Assembly (NCBI RefSeq): GCF_001721295.1
Contig: NZ_MDDS01000068.1
Coordinates: 62,001-126,000 of the forward strand
Length of the DNA: 64,000 nt
Direction of reading: 5' to 3'
Source of the DNA: Sphingomonas turrisvirgatae
GTDB lineage: Bacteria > Pseudomonadota > Alphaproteobacteria > Sphingomonadales > Sphingomonadaceae
Below, in pieces: positions 37,495 through 46,619 of the stretch. A model generated the notes under the pieces. It had not been told where the DNA came from. It made no database searches and saw only the letters and a list, made by a program, of their open reading frames with translations. The position numbers and the translations under genes were made by a program. Each line of letters begins with the position of its first letter. Position 1 is the first letter of the stretch.

Positions 37495-38337
37495 TTAGAA
37501 GAAGCGTTCGCCGACCACGATCACATCGTCGGGCTGAACTATTTCAGTCGGTTTAACGCGCGCGAGTTCCGTGCTGCCGCGCGTGATCTTGACCCGCTTG
37601 CTCGATCCGATCGCGGTCAGGCCGCCACCATAGCTGAGCGCCATCTGGACCGTCATGCCCTGAACGATCGGGTAGGTGCCGGGCTTGTTCACCTGACCGT
37701 TGATGTAGAACACCTTGGCCGGGGCGACGTAGACCTTGTCCCCGTCCGCGACCATCGGATCCCCCTCCGGACCCGCGGTGGCGATCCGCCGCAGTGACAG
37801 GTCGACCGATTTGCCGTCCGGACGCGTGAGCGTGATCGTGTCGATCGTATCGCTCGCCACGCCGCCGGCGCGCGCGATGATTTCCGACACGCGGTAGGAC
37901 CGATCGATCGGCACCACGCCGGGCTGACGCACCTGCCCCAGCACAGTGACGTAGCGGCTGGCGAAGCTGACCACGGTTACGTTGACGGCGGGATCAGCGA
38001 AATACTGCCCCTTCACCAGTTCTCCACGAACCTGATTGCGCAGTTCGAGCACGCTACGGCCGGCCGCCGGCACATTGTTGATGAAGGGTAACAGGATGGT
38101 GCCGTCCTCCTGAATCTGGACGCGGGCCAGATATTCGGGACGCCCGATCACGGAAACCTCGACCACGTCGCCGCGGCCCAGGATATAGCGTTCCCGCTCA
38201 ACCGTATTGCGTGCCGGGTCCGATGCCGTCGCGCTGGCGGGCGGCGCCACAGGGGTCTGGGCCGCCGCCGGCATCACCGTGGTGACCGCCACCGCCATCA
38301 GGCACGCCGCGATCCACCGCTTGAACAGGCTCACCAT
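37495..38337 (-). CDS. Wza/GumB-type polysaccharide export protein
   Basis: A 280-residue secreted protein. Signal peptide KRWIAACLMAVAVTTVMPAAA with cleavage after AAA. No lipobox cysteine follows, unlike classical Wza, so it may not be lipidated. The Poly_export domain (ERYILGRGDVVEVSVIGRPE) comes first, then two SLBB domains (VTVLGQVRQPGVVPIDRSYR; YINGQVNKPGTYPIVQGMTV). I took the ATG at 38337 because it gives a clean signal peptide; an upstream extension is open but lies in the promoter region. First gene of the export protein, Wzz-like, ATPase operon. Confidence 0.9.
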   Translation of the reverse strand: MVSLFKRWIAACLMAVAVTTVMPAAAQTPVAPPASATASDPARNTVERERYILGRGDVVEVSVIGRPEYLARVQIQEDGTILLPFINNVPAAGRSVLELRNQVRGELVKGQYFADPAVNVTVVSFASRYVTVLGQVRQPGVVPIDRSYRVSEIIARAGGVASDTIDTITLTRPDGKSVDLSLRRIATAGPEGDPMVADGDKVYVAPAKVFYINGQVNKPGTYPIVQGMTVQMALSYGGGLTAIGSSKRVKITRGSTELARVKPTEIVQPDDVIVVGERFF

Positions 38338-38691
38338 AATTTCGCTTTCCCACGACAAGTTCGCAAATCGGACGACAGGACCCTTTGCAGGGAGATTCCC
38401 ATAACGCGGCACGACGGCATACCGCAACGCAACACGTCGCACGAGTCCGCATCGATATAAAGGCGATTGCTGCCGGGGCAAATCATTGTCCGCTACCCCA
38501 TGTACCATAACGCGACCGGTGAACTTTCCGGCAAGCATTTCGCCAACAGCGCGTTTTTCTACCTTTTCATCGTGACTGGCCGCTTAACCAATGGTCGGAA
38601 ATCCAGATTAACAGGTAGGGCCATAGATCGAGACCGGGACAACGGCGCGCGACAATCGGTCGCGGCACAACAACCGGGGCAGACTGAGATC
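38338..38691. promoter_or_regulatory. divergent promoter region, export operon / RTX beta-helix gene
   Basis: A 354-base gap with no credible gene. It should carry promoters for both flanking genes. Noted in it: GCAACGCAAC (38424-38433), matching in complement a motif before gmd; GGGA-GAT-TCCC (38390-38400); and a TATAAA at 38455-38460. The region from 38500 to 38610 is AT-richer than the locus. No clear -35/-10 pair could be assigned. Confidence 0.4.
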
Positions 38692-40638
38692 ATGGCGACC
38701 ATCATCGTTTCTACCGCGGCGCAGCTGATGGCCGCGGCGGCAAAGGTCCGCCCAGGCGATACCATCGCGCTGGAAGGCGGCAGCTATACCAACATTAACC
38801 TGCGCAACATGGACTTTCACGGCGTCACGATCACGTCGGTGGACCCGTCCAAGCCAGCGGAGCTTACCGGCCTCAAGGCGATCAACGTCAGCGGCCTGAC
38901 GTTCACCAACCTGACCTTTGCCGACAAGACGCCCGCCACGGCCTATGACTTCGAAATCAAAAATTCGAAGGACATTGCGTTCGATCATGTCGTCATCAAA
39001 GGCGCGGATGGGGCCAGCGGCTATGATTCGAACCCGTTCATGGTGCGCAGCAGCGAGAATGTGTCGATCACCAATTCGGAGATCACGCACCTTCGCTATG
39101 GCATCAACATGCTCGATAACACCGGCGTGGTGGTGAAGGGCAATTACTTCCACGACATCCGCGCCGACGGCATCCATGGCGGCGGCCTGTCGAACATCGA
39201 CATTTCGTCGAACCTGTTCACGAACTTCCGCCCGCAACCGGGCGACCACGCCGACGCGATCCAATTCTGGACCGCCAACCAGACGACCAGCGCGTCCAAC
39301 ATCTCGGTCACAAACAACGTCGTGCTGCGCGGCGATGGCGGCCCGATCCAAGGCATCTTCATGGGCGACGAGGTCGACACCCTGCCCTATAAGAACGTTC
39401 TGATTTCCGGCAATCTGATCGTCGGCGGCCTGTTCAACGGCATCTATGTCGAGCGCGCCGATGGGCTGACGGTGACCAACAACAGCGTGGTCGGCTATAC
39501 CGACCAGGCGTCGTGGATCCGGGTCAATGACGCCACCGTGCTCGATGGCAATGTCGCGCAGGTCTATATCCTTGACGGTGTGACGCAGGCGGTGAGCCCG
39601 AAGAACAACGCCATCACCTTGCCGGTCTATGACGGCGGCTCGGCTTTGGCGAACACGTGGCTTGATGCTCATCCCGAGGCGCAGGCGTTGTTGAAGGGTA
39701 GCGCCGTGCTGAAGGGGGTCTATGCCGACCTCGCGCAGCTCGCCAGCGCGCCGCCGCCGCCGGTCCCGGTCACGACCGTCCAGGGCACCGACGGCGTCGA
39801 TCGGCTCAAGGCCGTGGCGGTCGGGGACAGCGTGCTGATCGGCGGCAATGGCAACGACTCGCTGACGGGCGGCGCCGGCCATACGCGAATGGAAGGCGGC
39901 AAGGGCGACGACGTCTATTACGTCAATTCCGATCGCGACACGGTGATCGAGCGGGCCGGCGAAGGCAACGATACGGTCTATACCACGATCGACTATCGGC
40001 TGGTCGACAATGTCGAGACGCTGCGCCTCGCCGCGACGAACCTGACCGTCCATGGCAATGATCTGGACAACCGCATAGTCGGCAGTGACGGCGTCGATCA
40101 TATCCATGGCGGGGCTGGCAACGACAACCTGATGGGCCAGGGCGGCAACGACTTCCTGTACGGTGGCGACGGCGACGACACGCTTAACGGCGGCAGCGGC
40201 GACGACTGGCTTGAAGGGGGCGTGGGCGCTGACATGTTGCAGGGCGGCGAAGGCGATGACTGGCTGTTCGGTGGTGACGGCGACGATACGCTGGAAGGCG
40301 GCGTGGGCAACGATGTGATGTCGGGCGGCGCGGGCAAGGACATGTTCCTGTTCCGTCCGACCGATCTGGGCGGCTATGACAAGATCACCGATTTTTCGAC
40401 CGCACAAGGCGATCGCATTGGCCTGTCGCTGATCGACGCGGTCGCTGGCACCGCTGCCAACGAGGCGTTCAAGTTCGTCGGCACGGCGGGCTTCAGCAAG
40501 ACGGCCGGCGAATTGCACTATGTCGTCAAGGATGGCGGCGTCCTGGTCGAAGGCGATGTGAATGGCGACGGCGTGGCCGACCTGTCGATTTTTCTGCAGG
40601 GCGTAAGCTCGGTGACCGCAAAGGACTTCATCCTCTGA
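38692..40638 (+). CDS. beta-helix protein with C-terminal RTX repeats (type I secretion substrate)
   Basis: About 648 residues, no Sec signal. Residues 1-350 form a right-handed beta-helix with asparagine ladders, paralogous to the protein at 26601. After a PPPPVPV linker, residues about 383-555 contain a dozen Ca-binding RTX nonapeptides (GGDGDDTLN, GGSGDDWLE and similar), and the last 90 residues form an acidic, hydrophobic-ended type I secretion signal (VTAKDFIL). The ABC proteins at 59849 and 62352 are candidate exporters. Lyase, C5-epimerase or binding protein are all possible; in sphingan producers a secreted beta-helix protein accompanies the polymer genes. The ATG at 38692 has only a weak ribosome site. 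Confidence 0.85.
   Translation: MATIIVSTAAQLMAAAAKVRPGDTIALEGGSYTNINLRNMDFHGVTITSVDPSKPAELTGLKAINVSGLTFTNLTFADKTPATAYDFEIKNSKDIAFDHVVIKGADGASGYDSNPFMVRSSENVSITNSEITHLRYGINMLDNTGVVVKGNYFHDIRADGIHGGGLSNIDISSNLFTNFRPQPGDHADAIQFWTANQTTSASNISVTNNVVLRGDGGPIQGIFMGDEVDTLPYKNVLISGNLIVGGLFNGIYVERADGLTVTNNSVVGYTDQASWIRVNDATVLDGNVAQVYILDGVTQAVSPKNNAITLPVYDGGSALANTWLDAHPEAQALLKGSAVLKGVYADLAQLASAPPPPVPVTTVQGTDGVDRLKAVAVGDSVLIGGNGNDSLTGGAGHTRMEGGKGDDVYYVNSDRDTVIERAGEGNDTVYTTIDYRLVDNVETLRLAATNLTVHGNDLDNRIVGSDGVDHIHGGAGNDNLMGQGGNDFLYGGDGDDTLNGGSGDDWLEGGVGADMLQGGEGDDWLFGGDGDDTLEGGVGNDVMSGGAGKDMFLFRPTDLGGYDKITDFSTAQGDRIGLSLIDAVAGTAANEAFKFVGTAGFSKTAGELHYVVKDGGVLVEGDVNGDGVADLSIFLQGVSSVTAKDFIL
39838..40360 (+). 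repeat. RTX nonapeptide-coding repeats
   Basis: Degenerate 27-base units, each encoding GGxGxDxx-type nonapeptides, in two blocks separated by about 170 bases. They bind calcium and drive folding after secretion. The repeats are similar at protein level and only loosely so in DNA, so recent slippage is not indicated. Confidence 0.85.
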
Positions 40639-40663
40639 CAGACAGCGGTTCTTGAACAACCCG

Positions 40664-40688
40664 AACGGCCGGCGTCATGCCGGCCGTT
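40664..40688. terminator. 10-base-pair hairpin after the RTX gene
   Basis: AACGGCCGGC-GTCAT-GCCGGCCGTT is a perfect 10-base stem with a five-base loop, 25 bases after the RTX stop codon. The sequence after it has few T, so termination may be partial. Position and stability still favour a terminator. Confidence 0.6.
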
Positions 40689-40810
40689 CCCATTTCGGGC
40701 CTCACCCGCCAGTGTGTGTGGCCGCTTCATTGTTGCGGTGCAAAAGGCTAGTGCGCTAGGAGGCCCGGCGGCGCAGGCTGGATTTCACGCATCGATGGAG
40801 CACTTCGCGG

Positions 40811-42043
40811 ATGAACAGCAAGACCGGTCCTGTCGTATCCCGGCCGCCGCGCGAACCGTCCGACGCTCGGCCTATCACGATCGGACTGCTGTGGCATTCG
40901 CTCAACTCCGGTAATCTCGGCGTCGGCGCGCTGACCGTCGCGAACCTGTCGATCGCGCGGCAGGTAGCCGATGAGATGGGGCTGAAGCCGCAGTTCGTGG
41001 TCATGGCCCCGCGCGACCGTGGGACGCCAGCGATGACGATCCCCGATACGCGCGTGTTCGAGATCGATCGCAAATCGATGACGCGCCGCGACGGCTTTTG
41101 GCGGACCGTGGGGGACGTCGATTGTGTGCTGGATATCGGCGCGGGCGACAGTTTCGCCGACATTTACGGGCCCCGGCGGTTTGCGTTTCTGTGGCTGACC
41201 AAGGCGATGACAATCGCGCGCCGCGTGCCGCTCATCCTGTCGCCGCAGACGATCGGTCCTTTCACCAAGCCGGCCTATAAAGCGCCCGCCGCCTGGGCGA
41301 TGCGCAAGAGCCGCCTCGTGCTGGCGCGGGACGAGAAGTCGCGCGACGTGGCAATGCGGATGGCGCCGGACGCCAACGTCAAGCTGTCGGTCGATGTCGC
41401 TTTCGTCTTGCCGTTCGAGGATCGTTCGGTGCAGCGCGGCGGCCCAAAGCTGCGGGTCGGCATCAATGCGTCCGGGCTGTTGCTGCACGAGGCGGAAAGC
41501 GGCCGAAACCGTTTCGGTCTGTCGTACGACTATGCCCAGTTCACCCGCGCGTTGCTGTCCGAATTGACGGCCCGTGACGATGTCGAAGTGCATCTGGTGC
41601 CGCATGCCACGAGCAACAACGACATCGCGGACGACGACGGCGCGACCGCCGATCGGCTGGCAGCGGAATTCCCCGGCGCGATCCGGGTGCCCAATTTCGC
41701 CGACCCGCCCGCCGCGAAAAGCTATATCTCCAGCCTCGACTTCCTGGTCGCGGCGCGGATGCATGCCTGTATCGGCGCCTTTTCGGCCGGAACGCCGGTC
41801 GTTCCGGTCGCCTATAGCCGCAAGTTCAGCGGCCTGTTCGGGTTGCTGGGCTATGACGCGATGATCCCGGTCACCGGGCTGGACACCGACGGTGCGCTGG
41901 CGTTCGTTCGGCAAGCGATTGCCGAACGTGCCGGCCTGGCAGCCAAGGCGCGGGCGGGGATGGCGCGGGTGAACGCGTTGCTTGACGTCTATCGCGAGGA
42001 ATTGCGCGCATTGTTCCGCGACGCGGTGGAGCGCCGCCGGTGA
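40811..42043 (+). CDS. polysaccharide pyruvyltransferase family protein (copy 2)
   Basis: A 410-residue PS_pyruv_trans-fold protein. LLWHSLNSGNLGVGALTVAN is the opening loop, PLILSPQTIGPFTKP the central segment, and VAARMHACIGAFSAGTPVVP the histidine-containing donor-side motif. It is longer than copy 1 and not closely similar beyond family motifs, so the two pairs are probably old paralogues. GTGA overlap with the FrhB-like gene that follows repeats the pairing at 17,282-19,700. Pyruvylation of a hexose is the family activity; whether both copies are active is unknown. Confidence 0.83.
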   Translation: MNSKTGPVVSRPPREPSDARPITIGLLWHSLNSGNLGVGALTVANLSIARQVADEMGLKPQFVVMAPRDRGTPAMTIPDTRVFEIDRKSMTRRDGFWRTVGDVDCVLDIGAGDSFADIYGPRRFAFLWLTKAMTIARRVPLILSPQTIGPFTKPAYKAPAAWAMRKSRLVLARDEKSRDVAMRMAPDANVKLSVDVAFVLPFEDRSVQRGGPKLRVGINASGLLLHEAESGRNRFGLSYDYAQFTRALLSELTARDDVEVHLVPHATSNNDIADDDGATADRLAAEFPGAIRVPNFADPPAAKSYISSLDFLVAARMHACIGAFSAGTPVVPVAYSRKFSGLFGLLGYDAMIPVTGLDTDGALAFVRQAIAERAGLAAKARAGMARVNALLDVYREELRALFRDAVERRR

Positions 42044-43254
42044 TCGCCCGCTCGCCCACCGTCGAGCGGGTATTGAAGGGGGAATTGTGCAGCGGCTGCG
42101 GGCTGTGCGCGGGCGTATCGAATGGTGCGATCGCCATGCGTTCGGCCGAACCAGGTTTTGCCCGCCCGCAACAGACCGCGCCGATCACCGAAGAAGCCGA
42201 GCGCGTCATCGCCGACAGCTGCCCCGGATCGCGCGTCGCGCCGTGGGCGGACGGGCCGAACCGCAACCCGTATTGGGGACCAGCGCGCGAGACGCTGACC
42301 GGCTTTGCGCAGGATCCGGCTGCACGGCACGCCGGCGCATCGGGCGGGGCCCTGTCGGTCCTGGCGATCCACGCGCTGGAAAGCGGCGTGGTCACGCGGG
42401 TGCTGCATGTCGAAGCGGACCCCGGCGAACCGACCGGCAACCGCATGCGCTGGTCGCGCAACCGCGACGAGGTGCTGGCCGGCGCGGGATCACGCTATGC
42501 CGCCTCGTCGCCGCTCGAATTCATCGACGCGGCATTGGGCGAGGGGGAGCGTTTCGCGTTTATCGGGAAGCCGTGCGATGTGTCGGCGCTGCGTCAGCTG
42601 GCCCGGCATGACCCCCGCGTCGATCAGCTTATTCCGATCAAGCTGTCTTTCTATTGCGGTGGCTTGCCCAGCCGCGCGGGCGCGCATCGGGTGATCCGGG
42701 CGATGGGATTGGAGCCGGACGAGGTCGTCGCGTTTCGCTATCGCGGCAATGGCTGGCCGGGCCTGACACTGGCGGAGACGCGTGGCGGCGATATGGGCGA
42801 GATGCGCTATGCCGACAGCTGGGGCGCGCACCTGTCCAAGGAAGTCCAGTTCCGTTGCAAGATCTGTCCCGACGCGGTCGGCGCGGTGGCGGACATCGCG
42901 TGCGCGGATGCGTGGTATGGGGAGGGCGGCTATCCCAGTTTCGAGGAGCAGGACGGTCGCAGCCTCATCCAGGTGCGGAGCGAAGCCGGCGAGGCGCTTT
43001 ATCGCTCGGCGGTTGCGGCGGGCGTGCTTTCGGCCGAACCGCTTGGCGTCGATCAGATCGAGCTGATGCAACCCTCGCAGGCAAATCGCAAACGGTTGGT
43101 CTCATCGCGCACCGCCGCTTGCCGCGTGATGTTTCAACCAGTGCCGGCAATGGCCGGGCTGGACGTGGGAAAGGCCGCGAAACTGGCGCCGATGGCGATG
43201 CGACTCCGCAATTTCCTTGGCACGATTTCGCGTATATTGAAGGCGAAACGCTGA
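42040..43254 (+). CDS. FrhB-like iron-sulfur protein (copy 2)
   Basis: A 404-residue relative of the FrhB family. CSGCGLC plus a later SCPG provides four cysteines for a 4Fe-4S cluster. HAGASGGALSVLAIHALESG, FIGKPCDVSALRQL, LSFYCGGLPS and CKICPDAVGAVADIACADAW match the family and copy 1 in order. It lacks the hydrophobic C-terminal tail of copy 1 and ends with a basic stretch. GTG start overlapping the pyruvyltransferase gene by 4 nt. A redox or flavin-linked step coupled to the pyruvyltransferase-like partner is inferred from the repeated pairing only. Confidence 0.82.
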   Translation: MIARSPTVERVLKGELCSGCGLCAGVSNGAIAMRSAEPGFARPQQTAPITEEAERVIADSCPGSRVAPWADGPNRNPYWGPARETLTGFAQDPAARHAGASGGALSVLAIHALESGVVTRVLHVEADPGEPTGNRMRWSRNRDEVLAGAGSRYAASSPLEFIDAALGEGERFAFIGKPCDVSALRQLARHDPRVDQLIPIKLSFYCGGLPSRAGAHRVIRAMGLEPDEVVAFRYRGNGWPGLTLAETRGGDMGEMRYADSWGAHLSKEVQFRCKICPDAVGAVADIACADAWYGEGGYPSFEEQDGRSLIQVRSEAGEALYRSAVAAGVLSAEPLGVDQIELMQPSQANRKRLVSSRTAACRVMFQPVPAMAGLDVGKAAKLAPMAMRLRNFLGTISRILKAKR

Positions 43255-43296
43255 TCGGCCGCGACGCTGGCCGCGTCGCGACGGCGAGGGGGTAGA

Positions 43297-44547
43297 ATGA
43301 AAACGAAGCTCAAGATGCAAGCGGCATGTCTTGGCGTGGTTGCCGCCACGGTGATGGCGTCCGGAACGCAGGCCCAGGCGCAGGAAGCCAGCGCGGCCGG
43401 ATCGACGTTCGGCACGCCGACGCGCGAAGTCAATATCGAGCTGGCCGGGGAAGCGACGTATGACAGCAACATCGCGCGGTCGAATGCGGCCGGCGCGGCG
43501 GCGCGCGGGCTTGAGCGCGAGGACGTTCGCTTCTCGCCATCGATCGAGGCCGACCTGACGCTGCCGACCGGCCCGGCCGTCGTCACGCTGGCGGCTACGG
43601 TCGCTTATGATTTCCACGCGCGCAACTCACAGCTCGATCGCGAGCGGCTGAACCTTCAGGCGGGTGCCGCCTCGAAGTTCGCGATGTGCGATGTCGGTGT
43701 TCAGGGCGGCTATTCGCGGCGGCAGAACGACCTGGGCGACCTGTCGATCATTCCCGGCGATCCCGAGGGTTCGGCCGTGAACGTCCAGGACGTGGCGCGC
43801 ATCGGCGGGTCGGTGTCGTGCGGGTCGATCATCCGTCCCACGGCCTATATCGATTACCGCACCACCCGGAACAGCGCGGATCAACGCAAGATCTCTGACG
43901 TCAACCTGCTGACTTATGGTGGCGGCGTCAGCTATCGCAGCCCGGCGTTCGGCATCCTGACCGCTTTCGTCGGCCGCACCGAGTTCGACTATCCAGATCG
44001 TCGCGCATTTGCCGGGGCGCTTCAAGGCTTTGACCTGATGATGTACGGGTTGCGGCTCGACCGCCGTCTTGGCACCCAGCTCCAGTTCAATGGTCAGATC
44101 TATTATGTAAACGTCAACGCGGCCAGCGGGTTGGGCGATTCGTTCGATGGCCTGAACTGGGATGCGGCCGCTTCGCTCCGGCTTGGCGCGAACGCACAGT
44201 TGACCGTGTCGGCGGCGAAGATCGTCGATGCATCTTCGGCGTTCAACCTGCGCGCGGCGAAAGTCAGCACCTATGGCGCGACCCTGGACTATGTATTCTC
44301 GCCGCTGCTGCGCGGATCGCTTTACGCGACGCGGCGTGAGCGCGACTTCGCGACCGATCCCTTGCTGCCTGTGCTCATCCTGCTGAACGACGATCGCACG
44401 ACCGAAGTCGGCGCGCGGCTGGACTATACGATCGGCAGGCGCATCGGGCTCAATCTGGCGGCGGGCTATCAGGATCGCGACGCCGACGTCGCGGTGTACG
44501 ACTATAGCGCGTTCCGCGCCACGGTGGGGGTCAGCCTTCGCCTCTGA
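43297..44547 (+). CDS. outer-membrane beta-barrel protein
   Basis: A 416-residue exported protein. Signal peptide LGVVAATVMASGTQAQA with cleavage before QE. The remainder alternates polar and hydrophobic residues in many strands, with turns such as YDSNIARSNAAG, and ends VGVSLRL, a typical barrel end. It resembles the BBP2_2-type barrels (PF10082) found at the end of polysaccharide loci in sphingomonads. It probably helps the polymer across or onto the outer membrane. GAGGGGG eight bases before the ATG supports the start. It follows the FrhB gene by 42 bases. Confidence 0.85.
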   Translation: MKTKLKMQAACLGVVAATVMASGTQAQAQEASAAGSTFGTPTREVNIELAGEATYDSNIARSNAAGAAARGLEREDVRFSPSIEADLTLPTGPAVVTLAATVAYDFHARNSQLDRERLNLQAGAASKFAMCDVGVQGGYSRRQNDLGDLSIIPGDPEGSAVNVQDVARIGGSVSCGSIIRPTAYIDYRTTRNSADQRKISDVNLLTYGGGVSYRSPAFGILTAFVGRTEFDYPDRRAFAGALQGFDLMMYGLRLDRRLGTQLQFNGQIYYVNVNAASGLGDSFDGLNWDAAASLRLGANAQLTVSAAKIVDASSAFNLRAAKVSTYGATLDYVFSPLLRGSLYATRRERDFATDPLLPVLILLNDDRTTEVGARLDYTIGRRIGLNLAAGYQDRDADVAVYDYSAFRATVGVSLRL

Positions 44548-44553
44548 GGCGGC

Positions 44554-45474
44554 TCAACGCAACCACGGGGGCATGCCGCGTTTGCCCAGGATGCCATCGC
44601 GCCAGCCGGCCATGGCATGCCCCCATTGCCGCCACGCGCCGCGCCGGGCGAAGCGCAGCAACGCCATGATGAAGCTGGCCGGAATGGCGATCGGCAGCCA
44701 GGCGGGCGTCGTATCGCGCACGACCAGCAGCTTGTTGCGCTCATCCATATAGACCGGCAGGCGCGGTCGATCGCGCACCGCATTGGCCGACCCCGTCGTG
44801 CCGCCCTGGCCGTGACAGATGCGCGCGTCCGGGGCCAGGCCCAGCCGCATGCCGCGCGACAGGCCGCGAAGACACCATTCGACCTCTTCGGCATAGAGGA
44901 AATAATCCTCTCGCATCGGGCCGGTCGTCGCCAGAAAATCGCGCCCGATCAGCATCGACGCACCGAGCAGATAGTTCATCGATCGCTCAACCCCGGCAAC
45001 GTCCGGCGGCGTGTCGATCGAGCTGCCGTAACCGATGGATACCGCGCGCGCGAGCGCCGGTCGCCACTGACCGCCATAGCCCTGAACCATGCCGCCCGGA
45101 TGATAGAGGGTGCCGCCCACGGCGTGGCAATCCCCGCGATCGAGCCTGCGCACCAATGCGCCCAACGCGGCGCGCTCCACCATCGTATCGGGATTGAGCA
45201 CCCACCAGCCGCGCGCATCGGGCCGCGCGCGCATGCAGACATTGACCCCGCCGGCATAGCCAAGGTTCGCGCCGGCATTGATCGGGGTGATCGGCTGTCC
45301 GCCCGGCATGGTCGGAGGAAGTGCCGCCACCAGGGCATCGAACGCCGCTTCGCCGCCATTTTCGCAGATTACGACCTCGAACTCGGCAAAGTCACTCTGG
45401 CCCAGCGCATCGAGGCAGGTGACGATCTGTTCGGGATCGCGAAAGGAAACGATGCAGACGGCGATCGGGGTCAT
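44554..45474 (-). CDS. GT2 glycosyltransferase (rhamnosyltransferase-like)
   Basis: A 306-residue GT-A enzyme. IAVCIVSFRDPEQIVTCLDA starts the nucleotide-binding fold, WWVLNPDTMVE is the variant DxD, and DYFLYAEEVEWCLRGLSRGM carries the catalytic-base region of the rhamnosyltransferase-like GT2 branch. A hydrophobic segment near residue 270 may touch the membrane. It is the last gene of a minus-strand run from wzm at 51165 down, overlapping the acyltransferase by 4 nt. Donor not determinable. Confidence 0.88.
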   Translation of the reverse strand: MTPIAVCIVSFRDPEQIVTCLDALGQSDFAEFEVVICENGGEAAFDALVAALPPTMPGGQPITPINAGANLGYAGGVNVCMRARPDARGWWVLNPDTMVERAALGALVRRLDRGDCHAVGGTLYHPGGMVQGYGGQWRPALARAVSIGYGSSIDTPPDVAGVERSMNYLLGASMLIGRDFLATTGPMREDYFLYAEEVEWCLRGLSRGMRLGLAPDARICHGQGGTTGSANAVRDRPRLPVYMDERNKLLVVRDTTPAWLPIAIPASFIMALLRFARRGAWRQWGHAMAGWRDGILGKRGMPPWLR

Positions 45475-46619
45475 GGTTGGTCGGAACCTTGCGCTGCATG
45501 AGTCACGGGTGTCGAAGGACGCGGGCGAGCGCCGATTGCGAAAAGACGTTCGGCGATGTCGATGACCAGCGAACTGGCCTTGAAGCTGATGCCGCTAAGC
45601 CAATGCAGCGCGGGCTGAAGATAGAAATAGAGCAGTGCGTGAACGACGATCCCGACCGACAGGATCGATGCATAAAGAAAGGCGCTTTCACGCGGCGGCA
45701 ATGATTGCGCGGCGATCGGGTAAAGCGTCACCAGCACCCATCCGTGCATCAGGAGCATCGATAGGGAATCGGCGCCGAAATAGGTCCCAACCTTGCCCGG
45801 CATCTTGCCCACGGACCAGCTCGATACCCACAACAGGAACAGCATGAACAGCAGCTGTTGAACGACATAGATTGGGAGCGAGCCATATTGGCCGATCATC
45901 GGCTGGGCCACGAAGCCGAGGTCGCAGGTGAGGCACGGCGCCTGTGTCAGCACCCCGGGGCGGTTGAGCCAGGCGAGGGCGAGCGTGATCGGCAGCGCGA
46001 GCAGGCCGGCCCAGGCCGGAATCCGCCAGCCATTGGGCACGCGCATGCCCAACAGGAAGAACAGCGATGCGGTCGGCCAGTTGCGCCATTCATAGAGGTT
46101 GTCGGGCAGGCCGGCCGCGCGGGTTGCGAGCACGGCGGCGATCGCCAGCGCGGCGGCCGGCAGGAAGACGCGCCACGACCGCATGAAGGCGTAGGCGAAG
46201 ATCCGGGCAAAGGCGAGGACGACCAGAAACCATGAGATGAAATTCTCATAGCCCGTTCCGTACAGGATCGGCTTGGCCATGCGCCGCGCGAACCAGGCGA
46301 TGCCGAACCACTGTTGGTGGATGGCGATGTCGAGCAGGACGGCGATCACATGGCCCAGCGCGGCGAGCATGATGAGCGTGAGCGACGGCTTCAGCGCGGT
46401 CAGCCAGCCCTTGCGGTAGAAAAACGGCGCGCTCATGCCGCTCAGAAAGAAGAAGGCAGAAACGGCCGGCGCGAGCAGCTTGATCTGCACGCCGGCCAGC
46501 ATCGCGCGATCAGGATCGCTGCCCAGCGACTGGAACACGCCATACAGGGCGTGCACATAGAAGACGCAGATCAGCAGATAACCTCGCGCGATCGCCTGAC
46601 GCTGGCCATCGGCGGTCAT
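45471..46619 (-). CDS. acyltransferase-3 family membrane protein
   Basis: About 382 residues with ten transmembrane helices. The first helix has YLLICVFYVHALYG with the catalytic-type histidine, and SAFFFLSGMSAPFFYRKGW follows, as in PF01757 enzymes. It should acylate (often O-acetylate) polymer sugars, taking the acyl group across the inner membrane. The start at 46619 overlaps the upstream GT2 stop by 4 nt. Because the tandem acyltransferase at 23645 is broken, this is the only intact AT3 in the window. Confidence 0.87.
   Translation of the reverse strand: MTADGQRQAIARGYLLICVFYVHALYGVFQSLGSDPDRAMLAGVQIKLLAPAVSAFFFLSGMSAPFFYRKGWLTALKPSLTLIMLAALGHVIAVLLDIAIHQQWFGIAWFARRMAKPILYGTGYENFISWFLVVLAFARIFAYAFMRSWRVFLPAAALAIAAVLATRAAGLPDNLYEWRNWPTASLFFLLGMRVPNGWRIPAWAGLLALPITLALAWLNRPGVLTQAPCLTCDLGFVAQPMIGQYGSLPIYVVQQLLFMLFLLWVSSWSVGKMPGKVGTYFGADSLSMLLMHGWVLVTLYPIAAQSLPPRESAFLYASILSVGIVVHALLYFYLQPALHWLSGISFKASSLVIDIAERLFAIGARPRPSTPVTHAAQGSDQP

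Noticed and set aside
39838-40360. Regularly spaced repeats, considered as a CRISPR or tandem satellite
   Set aside because: The units encode RTX nonapeptides in frame and vary in DNA sequence without unique spacers.
38608-40659. Long minus-strand open frame of 683 codons opposite the RTX gene
   Set aside because: It is a mirror of the GC-rich RTX and beta-helix coding sequence. The composition is artificial, and the plus strand has clear domains.
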